11,627 nt of DNA from Gammaproteobacteria bacterium (GTDB taxonomy: Bacteria > Pseudomonadota > Gammaproteobacteria > HTCC5015): the NCBI GenBank assembly GCA_020630145.1, contig JAHDBX010000021.1, forward strand, positions 1 through 11,627, in the 5' to 3' direction. Each line of letters starts with the position of its first letter. Position 1 is the first letter of the stretch. This document shows, one piece after another, positions 1-6,048 of the stretch. A program made the translations under genes and the position numbers. The notes below the pieces were generated by a model. It saw only the letters and a list, made by a program, of their open reading frames with translations, was not told the origin of the DNA and ran no database searches.

Positions 1-128
1 AGTTAATTGATAAACAGTATAAACATGCAAGACCCGGTATCCAAAATATGCCCTGGGGTACACGTGATATGTCTATCTCAGATCCATTTGGAAACAAACT
101 TATCTTTAATGAAGAACAGGGCAGATAA
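1..128 (+). CDS. VOC/bleomycin-resistance-like protein, 3' end only
   Basis: This is the C-terminal 41 codons of a gene that begins left of the window; the reading frame starts at base 3 and stops at TAA 126-128. The peptide contains PWGTRDMSISDPFGNKL, the characteristic last strand pair of the vicinal oxygen chelate (glyoxalase/bleomycin-resistance) superfamily, where the segment after 'DPFGN' carries the final metal-ligand strand. Full members are about 115-130 residues, so roughly two thirds are missing. Proteins of this type bind or modify small toxic molecules; the substrate cannot be told from the tail. The stop codon lies inside the attC-like sequence that follows, the usual arrangement in an integron gene cassette. 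The family call is fairly secure, the exact role is not. Confidence 0.75.
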   Translation, partial: LIDKQYKHARPGIQNMPWGTRDMSISDPFGNKLIFNEEQGR

Positions 129-194
129 CAAACGCAGCAAGTGCTGCCTACAAAAAGCGCCGCGCTTTCTGCAAGCCTTAACTTTACTCGGTTA
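126..194 (+). repeat. attC-like recombination site (candidate)
   Basis: The segment has the layout of an integron attC site. TAAC (126-129) pairs with GTTA (191-194) as the outer R boxes. Eight bases separate TAAC from CAAG (138-141), as I recall for the aadA1 site. An inner stem pairs AAG-GCT-GC (139-147, T142 bulged) with GC-AGC-CTT (171-179, A173 bulged), giving the extrahelical bases that attC sites carry. A terminal hairpin AAAGCG/CGCTTT sits at 154-159/163-168. The upstream stop codon is inside the site and the next ATG is only 7 bases beyond it. Against this, R' deviates from GTTRRRY at one position, GCAGC/GCTGC (134-138/143-147) can form a competing hairpin, and no second attC or integrase is in view. 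Confidence 0.45.
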
Positions 195-201
195 ATAAAC
201 T

Positions 202-771
202 ATGGATTTATTACTTCAAATATGGGGTGGCGGTTGTTATTTATCAAACAAAATTCTGTTTTCCGTTTCTGAGACACAAACTGAGTCTGTTAAAAGAAAG
301 CTGAAAATATTAGGGTGGTTAGTATACATATTGGGTGTACCAGCCTGGGTAATTATTCTAGTTTCAAATAACGATTGGATAGCCGCTTCAATAGAAGCTG
401 GCGGAATCCCTGCCATGCTCTTAGGCCTTTACAATACAATCCATAATCATCAGAAAGTGAATCATGCCTTTAATAGAGTTGTATCATTCTGCACATACTC
501 ATCACTAGCATTTGGCTTATCATTTAGTGTTTATCACCATGGTGGTATAAACTCACTTACTCAAGTATTAGAGGTGGGTGTTATGCTTGGTTTTCTTCTT
601 GGTAGTTATTTTTTAGCAAAAGGTAACTCAAATGGGTGGCTTTTTTTCATGCTAATGAACTTAAGCATGGCATCGTTAATGTTTATTCAAGATAAGCCCG
701 TACTTATAGTTCAACAACTTATATCACTATGCTTTGTTATTTATGGCTTTGTGAAATCCCGAAATAAGTAA
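202..771 (+). CDS. PnuC-like integral membrane protein
   Basis: A 189-residue hydrophobic protein with about six predicted membrane segments (roughly residues 36-54, 62-80, 92-110, 120-139, 145-162 and 166-184) after an amphipathic N-terminus beginning MDLLLQIWGGG. The C-terminal third, with LLGSYFLAKGNSNGW, MNLSMASLM and VQQLISLCFVIYGF, resembles the core of PnuC nicotinamide-riboside/NMN transporters, but I cannot confirm transport or substrate. There is no good Shine-Dalgarno before the ATG; the start is chosen because it opens the conserved-looking N-terminus. It begins just after the attC-like site and is followed at 11 bases by the DUF3817 gene, so the two are probably co-transcribed. 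No attC-like site follows it. Confidence 0.7.
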   Translation: MDLLLQIWGGGCYLSNKILFSVSETQTESVKRKLKILGWLVYILGVPAWVIILVSNNDWIAASIEAGGIPAMLLGLYNTIHNHQKVNHAFNRVVSFCTYSSLAFGLSFSVYHHGGINSLTQVLEVGVMLGFLLGSYFLAKGNSNGWLFFMLMNLSMASLMFIQDKPVLIVQQLISLCFVIYGFVKSRNK

Positions 772-782
772 AAAGGTGTTAA

Positions 783-1070
783 ATGTTAAAATATTTTAGA
801 ATCGCAAGCCTTTTAGAAGGCATCTCTTATTTAATCATACTATGTGTAAGCTTTAATTTTATTAGCCGAGAGTTTGTATTTATAATTGGCATGGCACATG
901 GTGCTTTGTTTGTTTTATATTTTGTGCTTTCACTTTTAGTGTCACATAAAAGAAGTTGGCCTGTTATTACTTGGCTTCTGGTATTTTTAGCCGCTATTGT
1001 TCCTTTTGCTTTTTTATTTGTTGAAGTTTTTTTGCGAAAAGAAATTCAAAAAAATGAAGGCATTACATAA
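783..1070 (+). CDS. DUF3817 family membrane protein
   Basis: A 95-residue membrane protein with three predicted helices (about residues 10-28, 32-54 and 60-84). The signatures LLEGISYLI near the N-terminus and GMAHGALFVLY in the second helix are the hallmarks of DUF3817, a family of small bacterial membrane proteins with no established function. An AAGG motif at 773-776, six bases before the ATG, supports this start. It lies 11 bases downstream of the PnuC-like gene on the same strand. The length is normal for the family, and nothing in the context points to a specific role. Confidence 0.8.
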   Translation: MLKYFRIASLLEGISYLIILCVSFNFISREFVFIIGMAHGALFVLYFVLSLLVSHKRSWPVITWLLVFLAAIVPFAFLFVEVFLRKEIQKNEGIT

Positions 1071-1117
1071 CTGCTTATAAGGTATATTCACCATTCGCAT
1101 TACGAGTAAATAAAAGC

Positions 1118-1414
1118 ATGATTGAAATAATTGTACTGTTAGAAGTAAAGAACGAAGACTCATTCAAGGAATTTGAATCAAGGGCTATTACTATTATGCA
1201 AAAATATAATGGTAGATTAATATCTGCATTTAAGCCGAATGAAAGTGAGTCTACCCTAGCAAATATTTTTGAAGTGCATTACCTCGAATTCCCAGACTTA
1301 GACGCATTTAATCATTACAAATCAGACCCCGAACATAATGAACTAAAAGCATTACGGAATCATGCTATTTCAAAAACATCTGTAATAGTATCAGGCGAAA
1401 AGGTTGTTTATTAA
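1118..1414 (+). CDS. DUF1330-like small dimeric alpha/beta-barrel protein
   Basis: A 98-residue cytoplasmic protein beginning MIEIIVLLEVKNEDSFKEFE. Its beta-alpha-beta-beta-alpha-beta pattern, with 'FEVHYLEFPDLDAFNHYKSDPEH' in the middle (residues about 51-73), matches the dimeric alpha/beta-barrel (ferredoxin-like) fold of the DUF1330/ABM group. The usual signature there is an aromatic or acidic strand, then a helix ending in 'Y..DPE...L'. Related folds include monooxygenases and heme or aldehyde-binding proteins, but no catalytic set is evident here. The leader has no clear Shine-Dalgarno (only GAG about 12 bases upstream). It lies 47 bases after the DUF3817 gene, so it may share or have its own promoter. 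Confidence 0.6.
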   Translation: MIEIIVLLEVKNEDSFKEFESRAITIMQKYNGRLISAFKPNESESTLANIFEVHYLEFPDLDAFNHYKSDPEHNELKALRNHAISKTSVIVSGEKVVY

Positions 1415-1534
1415 AGCAAAAATACATCGTAAGGCGTTTTGATTACTTCACGAAAGTGGCATTTCTATCACTGCCTTGCCTTTCAACCACGCTTTATTAG
1501 GCTCACGTAAACAAAGCATTGACAGGAATACTGT

Positions 1535-1933
1535 ATGACATTCAAAGCTACTTGCTGCTGTAAACAATTATCCATCACTGTATCAAGTCATCCTGAAATA
1601 AATTCGGTTTGTCATTGTAATAACTGTAAACAACGTACAGGTAGTGCCTTTGGCATATCTATGTATTTTAAAACTGGGGCTATAATAAATAAAACGGGTG
1701 AAACAAAGGTGTATAAGTTTTTCCATAAAGAACAGTCTCATGAGCAATGCCGTTATTTCTGCCCGCAGTGTGGCACTACTCTGTATTGGACTATTTCAAC
1801 TATGCCTGACTTATTAGGTATAGCAGGAGGATGTTTTTCAGCATCAGATATTTTAGAACCCACTCATACGCTTAATAACGCTAATAAATGTTCGTGGGTT
1901 AATTTTCCTAGCAAGTGGCATGTTCAGGAATGA
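1535..1933 (+). CDS. GFA (CENP-V) family zinc protein
   Basis: A 132-residue protein carrying the complete cysteine set of the GFA family: C7/C9 in the N-terminal CCC, C26-H-C28-N-N-C31 followed by RTGSAFG, and C76-P-Q-C79-G-T. These bind the structural and catalytic zinc ions. The family is named after glutathione-dependent formaldehyde-activating enzyme, which speeds the joining of glutathione and formaldehyde, though most members act on unknown substrates or non-enzymatically. AGGA at 1524-1527, seven bases before the ATG, supports the start. It has a 120-base upstream gap and so probably its own promoter. It sits among VOC and YciI genes, which suits a small-molecule detoxification role (inference). 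Confidence 0.88.
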   Translation: MTFKATCCCKQLSITVSSHPEINSVCHCNNCKQRTGSAFGISMYFKTGAIINKTGETKVYKFFHKEQSHEQCRYFCPQCGTTLYWTISTMPDLLGIAGGCFSASDILEPTHTLNNANKCSWVNFPSKWHVQE

Positions 1934-2007
1934 TATTATATAACTAGGCAATTAAAAACAGTTCTCAAAATATATTATGCTGGCATTACGTATGGATTGG
2001 GGGTGGT

Positions 2008-2400
2008 ATGACTATAGGCTCAAAAGCTGAACTTTCAGCACAACTTGTTCTGGAGATTGTTGTAAGTAAGCTCAATAATTCTTTAGTGTTTTATAAAGCG
2101 CTCGGTTTTGAGCTGGAACGCCGTTCAGAAAATTTTGCTGTTTTGCGTTGGCATACTCGCTACATATTTTTATTAGAAGATAAGGAAAGGCGGCCTCTTA
2201 ATGCTTCGGTAGCGAATGTACGTGTGCTTGTAGAAAATATCGATGTCGTGTGGGAGCGTGCAGGCAAATTACATGCAGATATTGAGTCGCCACCAAACGT
2301 ACAACCTTATGGTATACGAGACTTTACTATTCTTGACCCTGATGGTTTCGGTATTCGCTTTGCCGAAATACTTCCTAGTGCTCAAGTAAAGGAAGAATAA
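2008..2400 (+). CDS. VOC family protein (glyoxalase/bleomycin-resistance-like)
   Basis: A 130-residue single-chain VOC protein with the two beta-alpha-beta-beta-beta modules. The first (about residues 12-50) reads LVLEIVVSKLNNSLVFYKALGFELERR, the second (about 70-122) has VRVLVENIDVVWERAG and ends in TILDPDGFGIRFAE, whose final Glu is the usual metal ligand or its equivalent. The first metal-ligand position is less clear. The protein probably dimerises; substrate unknown, with antibiotic or aldehyde binding as family precedents. A G-rich sequence (GGGGGTGG, ending two bases before the ATG) precedes the start. The stop codon overlaps the ATG of the YciI-like gene by one base, so the pair is translationally coupled. 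Confidence 0.83.
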   Translation: MTIGSKAELSAQLVLEIVVSKLNNSLVFYKALGFELERRSENFAVLRWHTRYIFLLEDKERRPLNASVANVRVLVENIDVVWERAGKLHADIESPPNVQPYGIRDFTILDPDGFGIRFAEILPSAQVKEE

Positions 2401-2687
2401 TGGATTATATTTTATTTATTCATAATAATACTGAATCTGAAACCCACCGCAAACAGTGGGATGATTTTTTTGCCGCTGCAAATGAAAGTGGTATTTTTCT
2501 TGGTGGTAGTGAGATATCGAATCAAGTGCAAATTGGCCATAAACCTGTTGATAAAATAACAAATAGTATTGATGGCTTTATGCGTTTTAAGTCCGAAGAT
2601 AAAAACGCTGTATTATCATTACTAAGTAAACACCCCGTGATATTACAGGGTGGTACTGTAGAGCTTTGTGAAATGCCTAAATCTTAA
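2400..2687 (+). CDS. YciI/DGPF-like protein
   Basis: A 95-residue protein with a dimeric ferredoxin-like fold pattern: MDYILFIHNNTE (strand 1), a helix RKQWDDFFAAANESG, the turn IFLGGSEI, then IDGFMRFKSEDKNAVLSLLSKHPV and a last strand GTVELCEM. This is the layout of YCII-related/DGPF proteins, small enzymes or sensors that in some cases act as dehydrochlorinases and often accompany sigma factors. The canonical DGPF motif is degenerate here (KPVDKIT instead). Its ATG overlaps the VOC stop codon in TAATG, so translation is coupled to that gene and the two products may act in the same process (inference). It ends 27 bases before the convergent decarboxylase gene. Confidence 0.72.
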   Translation: MDYILFIHNNTESETHRKQWDDFFAAANESGIFLGGSEISNQVQIGHKPVDKITNSIDGFMRFKSEDKNAVLSLLSKHPVILQGGTVELCEMPKS

Positions 2688-2714
2688 GTATTACATTGTA
2701 GTTTGCCTGTTTAT

Positions 2715-4379
2715 TTACGTACTTATTATTATTTCAATTAGGTTCGCTTTTTGAGATTGAATGGCTCTGCTCACTGTACTCTCAATATCGTCTGCAAGCT
2801 GAACCCGCTGCCCCTGCATACCCATAGATTTTGCTAAAGCGATAAAGTCTATAGCTGGGTTATTAATTTCCATTGCGATGAAGCGATCTGTTTTTGCTGA
2901 GGTGTAATGCGCTTGAGAGCGCATAAAATTTTTCAATACATTGTATTCCATATTATTTATAACGATAAACGTCACCGGTAAATTTTCATGAACGGCTGTC
3001 CATAGTGCTTGTGGCGAATACATAGCCGCACCATCACCTACAAGTGAAACAACCGGTTTTTTACCTAGACCTAATGAAAAGCCTACTGCCGCTGGCATAC
3101 CCCAACCAAGTGCGCCACCCCGTAAAAAAGAGTATTGTTTTGTAGCGTTGTTATTTAAAAACTTACGTAAATGTGCTGCTGTTGCTATCGCTTCGTCAAC
3201 AATAGGCACTGAGCCTATTGCTTTTGCCAATTCACGTGCTGCTACTTGTGGGTGAATAATTATGTGTTCATCAAGTTTGCTGGTTTCCTTATGCAGTTTT
3301 TCTTTTTTAACTGCAAAATTTTTCTTTTCTCTGTTGCATTGTTGCTGATACTCATCATGCCGACTATAGAGGTTTTCTTTTAATAGTCGGTTTAATTTTT
3401 GTAATGAGAACTGAATATCGCCAACAACTGATAACTTAGACGAATAAGTTCGGCCTAAATCTCGGCCATCGACAGATAGTTGAAAGAGTTCACAGGTCTC
3501 TGGCAGTGCAGATACATCAGAATATAAAATGGTTATAAACGATTTTCCACCTAAAGCAAAAACGCAGTCATAGTTTTTTAATTTTTCAGCAATATCTATC
3601 GCTTTTGTTGGTAGGTTTCCCTGCCATAAATAATGGCCTGTTGGGTAAGGTATGTGTGCTGGCCATGATGACCCATATACGGGCGCGGCTAATATTTCTG
3701 CTAGGTCTACAACTTCTTTGTATGCGTCATTACTTGAAATTTCATCACCCGCTATGATTGCAACTTTACCTACGGGCACATTTGATAACTCCTGCGCGAG
3801 CTCAGGTAAGGAATGGGCTACGGGCCGTCTATCCACATGTGATATACGGGGTATATTTATATCACTATTCGCTTCCATAACATCCATGGGCAATGACAAG
3901 AACACGGGGCCAGATGGTGTTGCCTGGCTATCTTGAAACGCTCTATGAATAAGCACGGGGATTTTTTCAGGTGCATTTACTTCCGTAGCCCATTTGCAGC
4001 TAGGTGTGGCAATAGAGACCAAGTCTCCTTGTAACAAAGGATCGGTGATAGCGTGACGCGAGTCCTGCTGACCCGCCGTGACGACTAAGGGTGTGCCAGA
4101 AGTATAAGCATTTAACAAATTACCAAGACCATGCCCCAAGCCACCTGCTGTATGTAAATTAATAAAGCCAGGTTTACCTGATGCTTGAGCGTAGCCATCT
4201 GCCATAGCGACAACACTAGATTCTTGCAGGCCCAGCACATAGTGAATAGTAGGCTTATTAAGGAGCGCATCCATTAATGGCAGCTCTGTGGTACCGGGAT
4301 TGCCAAAAATATATTCTACACCTTCACTTTCCAATGCTTCTAAAAGTATATTAGCGCCGCTACGTACATTAGACTTCAT
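2715..4379 (-). CDS. ThDP-dependent decarboxylase, benzoylformate-decarboxylase-like
   Basis: A 554-residue thiamine diphosphate enzyme, full length for the family. The N-terminal Pyr domain has G26NPGTTELP, the cofactor-activating glutamate E53 in GLQESSVV, and NLH76TAGG. The C-terminal PP domain has the GDG...NN ThDP/Mg motif (G448DG to N475N). The nearest known relative by motif is benzoylformate decarboxylase (mdlC), which converts benzoylformate to benzaldehyde and CO2. Compared with my recollection of P. putida MdlC, E47 and H70 are kept, S26 is Thr, and the H281 position appears to be Ile. The substrate is therefore uncertain: it could be another aryl- or branched-chain 2-keto-acid decarboxylase. 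It diverges from an Lrp/AsnC regulator that likely controls it. Confidence 0.85.
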   Translation of the reverse strand: MKSNVRSGANILLEALESEGVEYIFGNPGTTELPLMDALLNKPTIHYVLGLQESSVVAMADGYAQASGKPGFINLHTAGGLGHGLGNLLNAYTSGTPLVVTAGQQDSRHAITDPLLQGDLVSIATPSCKWATEVNAPEKIPVLIHRAFQDSQATPSGPVFLSLPMDVMEANSDINIPRISHVDRRPVAHSLPELAQELSNVPVGKVAIIAGDEISSNDAYKEVVDLAEILAAPVYGSSWPAHIPYPTGHYLWQGNLPTKAIDIAEKLKNYDCVFALGGKSFITILYSDVSALPETCELFQLSVDGRDLGRTYSSKLSVVGDIQFSLQKLNRLLKENLYSRHDEYQQQCNREKKNFAVKKEKLHKETSKLDEHIIIHPQVAARELAKAIGSVPIVDEAIATAAHLRKFLNNNATKQYSFLRGGALGWGMPAAVGFSLGLGKKPVVSLVGDGAAMYSPQALWTAVHENLPVTFIVINNMEYNVLKNFMRSQAHYTSAKTDRFIAMEINNPAIDFIALAKSMGMQGQRVQLADDIESTVSRAIQSQKANLIEIIIST

Positions 4380-4390
4380 TACCTTACTCT

Positions 4391-4417
4391 CTATTTATTT
4401 ACTGTATTTATAAATAG
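4391..4417. promoter_or_regulatory. Inverted repeat upstream of the decarboxylase gene
   Basis: CTATTTAT (4391-4398) and ATAAATAG (4410-4417) form 8-bp arms around an 11-base centre. The repeat lies 12-38 bases upstream of the decarboxylase ATG. It could be an AT-rich Lrp/AsnC-type operator or an mRNA leader hairpin. The sequence is A/T-rich enough that chance is possible. Confidence 0.3.
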
Positions 4418-4488
4418 AATAATAGTGCTGTTTTTATAGCATTTTCTCCTTTTATTGCCGTTTTAATTTGTTTTTACAGAAATTTTTT

Positions 4489-4523
4489 TTGCATATTTAC
4501 AATTATTCAGAATATAATTCTGA
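4489..4523 (+). promoter_or_regulatory. Lrp-gene promoter with palindromic operator over its -10 box
   Basis: TCAGAAT-ATA-ATTCTGA (4507-4523) is a perfect 7+3+7 palindrome ending 32 bases before the Lrp ATG. Inside it lies a consensus -10 box TATAAT (4513-4518), with a weak -35 TTGCAT (4489-4494) 18 bases upstream. A protein bound to the palindrome would cover the -10, so autorepression by the Lrp/AsnC protein is the simplest reading. On the opposite strand the same palindrome offers TATATT, so it could also serve the decarboxylase gene. The sequence features are seen directly; the regulatory role is inferred. Confidence 0.6.
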
Positions 4524-4555
4524 CCATACTAAGACATTAATTAAGAAGCAAAAAT

Positions 4556-5011
4556 ATGGATAGCACCGATAGAAAAATATTAGCCATACTGCATAGCAAT
4601 GCACGCATTACCAACCCTGAACTTGCAGAATCTGTAGGTCTATCAACCAGCCCTTGTTGGTCTAGAATACGCCGCATGGAAAAAGAACAGGTCATTCAAA
4701 AGTATGTGACGATTATTAATCAGGAAAAAATTGGCCTGCCGGACACCGCTATTATTGAAATTATGTTTGAGCGTCACGATGCAAGTGTGTTTAGTGACTT
4801 TAAAGACACTATTGCCAACATGCCTGAGGTTATTGAAGCTTATATGCTGACAGGAGAATATGATTGCTTTATGAAGGTGGCTGTATCTGGCGCGACGGGT
4901 TATGAAGATTTCCTTGTTAATAAACTTTATAAAATACGCGGCATTAAAAATACTCGATCTAGCTTAGCACTATCTTGTTTTAAACAAGCGTATTCACCCG
5001 CACCTTTATAA
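4556..5011 (+). CDS. Lrp/AsnC family transcriptional regulator
   Basis: A 151-residue regulator of standard family length. The N-terminal winged helix-turn-helix spans about residues 2-47: DSTDRKILAILHSNARIT, then PELAESVGLSTSPCWSRIRR as the recognition unit. The C-terminal RAM (ligand-binding) domain spans about 65-145 and includes the signature GEYDCFMKVAVSG. Family members sense amino acids or related metabolites and form dimers up to hexadecamers. A weak AGAAG precedes the ATG. It is divergently transcribed from the ThDP decarboxylase, the typical layout of a local regulator and its target, and its own promoter carries a palindrome. A 2-keto acid or amino-acid-derived effector is a reasonable inference. 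Confidence 0.92.
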   Translation: MDSTDRKILAILHSNARITNPELAESVGLSTSPCWSRIRRMEKEQVIQKYVTIINQEKIGLPDTAIIEIMFERHDASVFSDFKDTIANMPEVIEAYMLTGEYDCFMKVAVSGATGYEDFLVNKLYKIRGIKNTRSSLALSCFKQAYSPAPL

Positions 5012-5112
5012 TTAGGCCACTAAAGAAACTGTAAGATTTTAGTACTCTTGTCTATTACAAGTGACTTATTTCGCTATATTTAAAAACCTCTTGAGATTAT
5101 GGCTAATACTGG

Positions 5113-5142
5113 TTTACTACCGTAGAATAGGCTGCTTATACT
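5113..5142 (+). promoter_or_regulatory. Candidate promoter of the MAPEG operon
   Basis: TTTACT (5113-5118) and TATACT (5137-5142) are separated by 18 bases and lie about 33 bases before the MAPEG ATG. They match sigma70 consensus at 4/6 and 5/6 positions. This is the best pair in the 163-base gap between the Lrp and MAPEG genes. That gap otherwise shows only a short CTTGT/ACAAG repeat. Confidence 0.4.
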
Positions 5143-5174
5143 TTTAAGTAGAATTACATTACGTTGGAATAAAA

Positions 5175-5564
5175 ATGCAATTTGTGGAATTGGTCGCTGT
5201 AATAGCGGTACTTCAATTTTTCTTTTTTGGCTTTATGACAGGCCAGGCACGACGATCATCTGGCCTTAAAGCACCGGCCATTAGTGGCCATGAAGGTTTT
5301 GAACGTATGTACCGTGTACAAGTAAACACTTTAGAAACGTTAGTTGCTTTTCTTCCCGCTTTATTTATCGCTGCTAAATATTGGCCAACGATTTTGGTTG
5401 CTGTTATTGGTGCTGTTTATATTGTTGGCCGTTTTATATATTGGCGCGCTTATGTCAGCGCCCCAGCTAAACGTGGTATGGGTTTTATGGTATCCATCAT
5501 CCCTACTTCTATTTTATTAGCGCTCGCTTTTGTTGGTATTATTTTGTCTTTAGTCGGTATATAG
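5175..5564 (+). CDS. MAPEG family membrane protein
   Basis: A 129-residue four-helix membrane protein (helices about 3-22, 53-68, 72-92 and 106-128). The family signature is present between helices 1 and 2: FERMYRVQVNTLETLV (residues 42-57), including R47, N51 and E54, which in MAPEG enzymes contact glutathione or stabilise the trimer. The family includes microsomal glutathione transferases and eicosanoid synthases; bacterial members probably conjugate glutathione to hydrophobic electrophiles or peroxides. GGAA at 5166-5169 precedes the ATG. It is the first gene of a likely three-gene operon with the DUF2867 and GNAT genes (gaps of 11 and 8 bases). Confidence 0.88.
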   Translation: MQFVELVAVIAVLQFFFFGFMTGQARRSSGLKAPAISGHEGFERMYRVQVNTLETLVAFLPALFIAAKYWPTILVAVIGAVYIVGRFIYWRAYVSAPAKRGMGFMVSIIPTSILLALAFVGIILSLVGI

Positions 5565-5575
5565 ATGACACGTTT

Positions 5576-6040
5576 ATGAATAAGGTTACTACTACTGCGC
5601 TACCCCCTGAAAGTGCTTTACATAAACGTATAGCACCAACAGACTTTGTTGATTGCTATGTTGTTAAGTCTGATTTGTCACCCCGTGAAGCAGCCGAGAT
5701 TATTACGCGTTTTCCAGGGTGGGTAAATTTTCTTTTACAAATACGTGCATTTGTAACTGCCCCTTTTGGTTTATTAAACGATGCCCCGACTAATACTGAC
5801 AATGTAGGCATTTTTCCGGTTGAAAGCGAAAACGATAATGAATTAATTGCCGGCTTTAATGATAAGCATTTAAATTTTAGGGTAGCCGTAATCTCTAAAG
5901 AAAACCAGGTATTTTTAGCTACTTGGGTACACACGCATAATATTGGTGGCAAAATTTATTTAAAGACAATTATGCCCTTGCATATTTTAATTTCACGCAA
6001 TGCCTTAGTTCGTGTTAATAAAGCAAGTATAGACACGTAG
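5576..6040 (+). CDS. DUF2867 family protein
   Basis: A 154-residue soluble protein. The segment TDFVDCYVVKSDLSPREAA near the N-terminus, a central NVGIFPVESENDNELIAGFND, and LATWVHTHNIGGKIYL toward the C-terminus are the pattern of DUF2867. That family has no proven function and a fold related to lipid-binding or SRPBCC-like proteins. The ATG has no clear Shine-Dalgarno and follows the MAPEG stop by 11 bases, so translation may depend on reinitiation after MAPEG. Its operon partners are a MAPEG membrane protein and a GNAT acetyltransferase, which suggests but does not prove a role in stress or xenobiotic handling. An antisense open frame inside it is treated as a shadow. Confidence 0.72.
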   Translation: MNKVTTTALPPESALHKRIAPTDFVDCYVVKSDLSPREAAEIITRFPGWVNFLLQIRAFVTAPFGLLNDAPTNTDNVGIFPVESENDNELIAGFNDKHLNFRVAVISKENQVFLATWVHTHNIGGKIYLKTIMPLHILISRNALVRVNKASIDT

Positions 6041-6048
6041 CAAAAGCG

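Noticed and set aside
7..195. Open frame of 62 codons at the left edge
   Set aside because: It is out of frame with the recognisable VOC tail and runs through the attC-like hairpins.
1068..1118. TAAC at the DUF3817 stop codon as an attC start
   Set aside because: No matching GTTA or CTTAA-type box follows before the next gene.
1412..1497. Possible second attC: TAAAGC (1412-1417) pairs with GCTTTA (1491-1496), with AAGGC/GCCTT inside
   Set aside because: It lacks the AAC/GTT core required for integrase cleavage and its inner stem is short.
1519..1524. TTGACA consensus -35 box before the GFA gene
   Set aside because: It overlaps the ribosome-binding site only 10 bases before the ATG, so it cannot serve this gene, and no matching -10 was considered inside the coding region.
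2685..2725. TAAGTA/TACTTA hairpin between convergent YciI and decarboxylase genes as terminator
   Set aside because: Six AT-rich pairs around a 29-base loop would be unstable; chance is likely.
3652..3936. Plus-strand open frame opposite the decarboxylase gene
   Set aside because: It runs antisense inside a clearly functional ThDP enzyme gene and shows no recognisable protein pattern.
5139..5150. TACTTTTAAGTA small palindrome upstream of MAPEG
   Set aside because: Short, AT-rich and overlapping the candidate -10; not distinguishable from chance.
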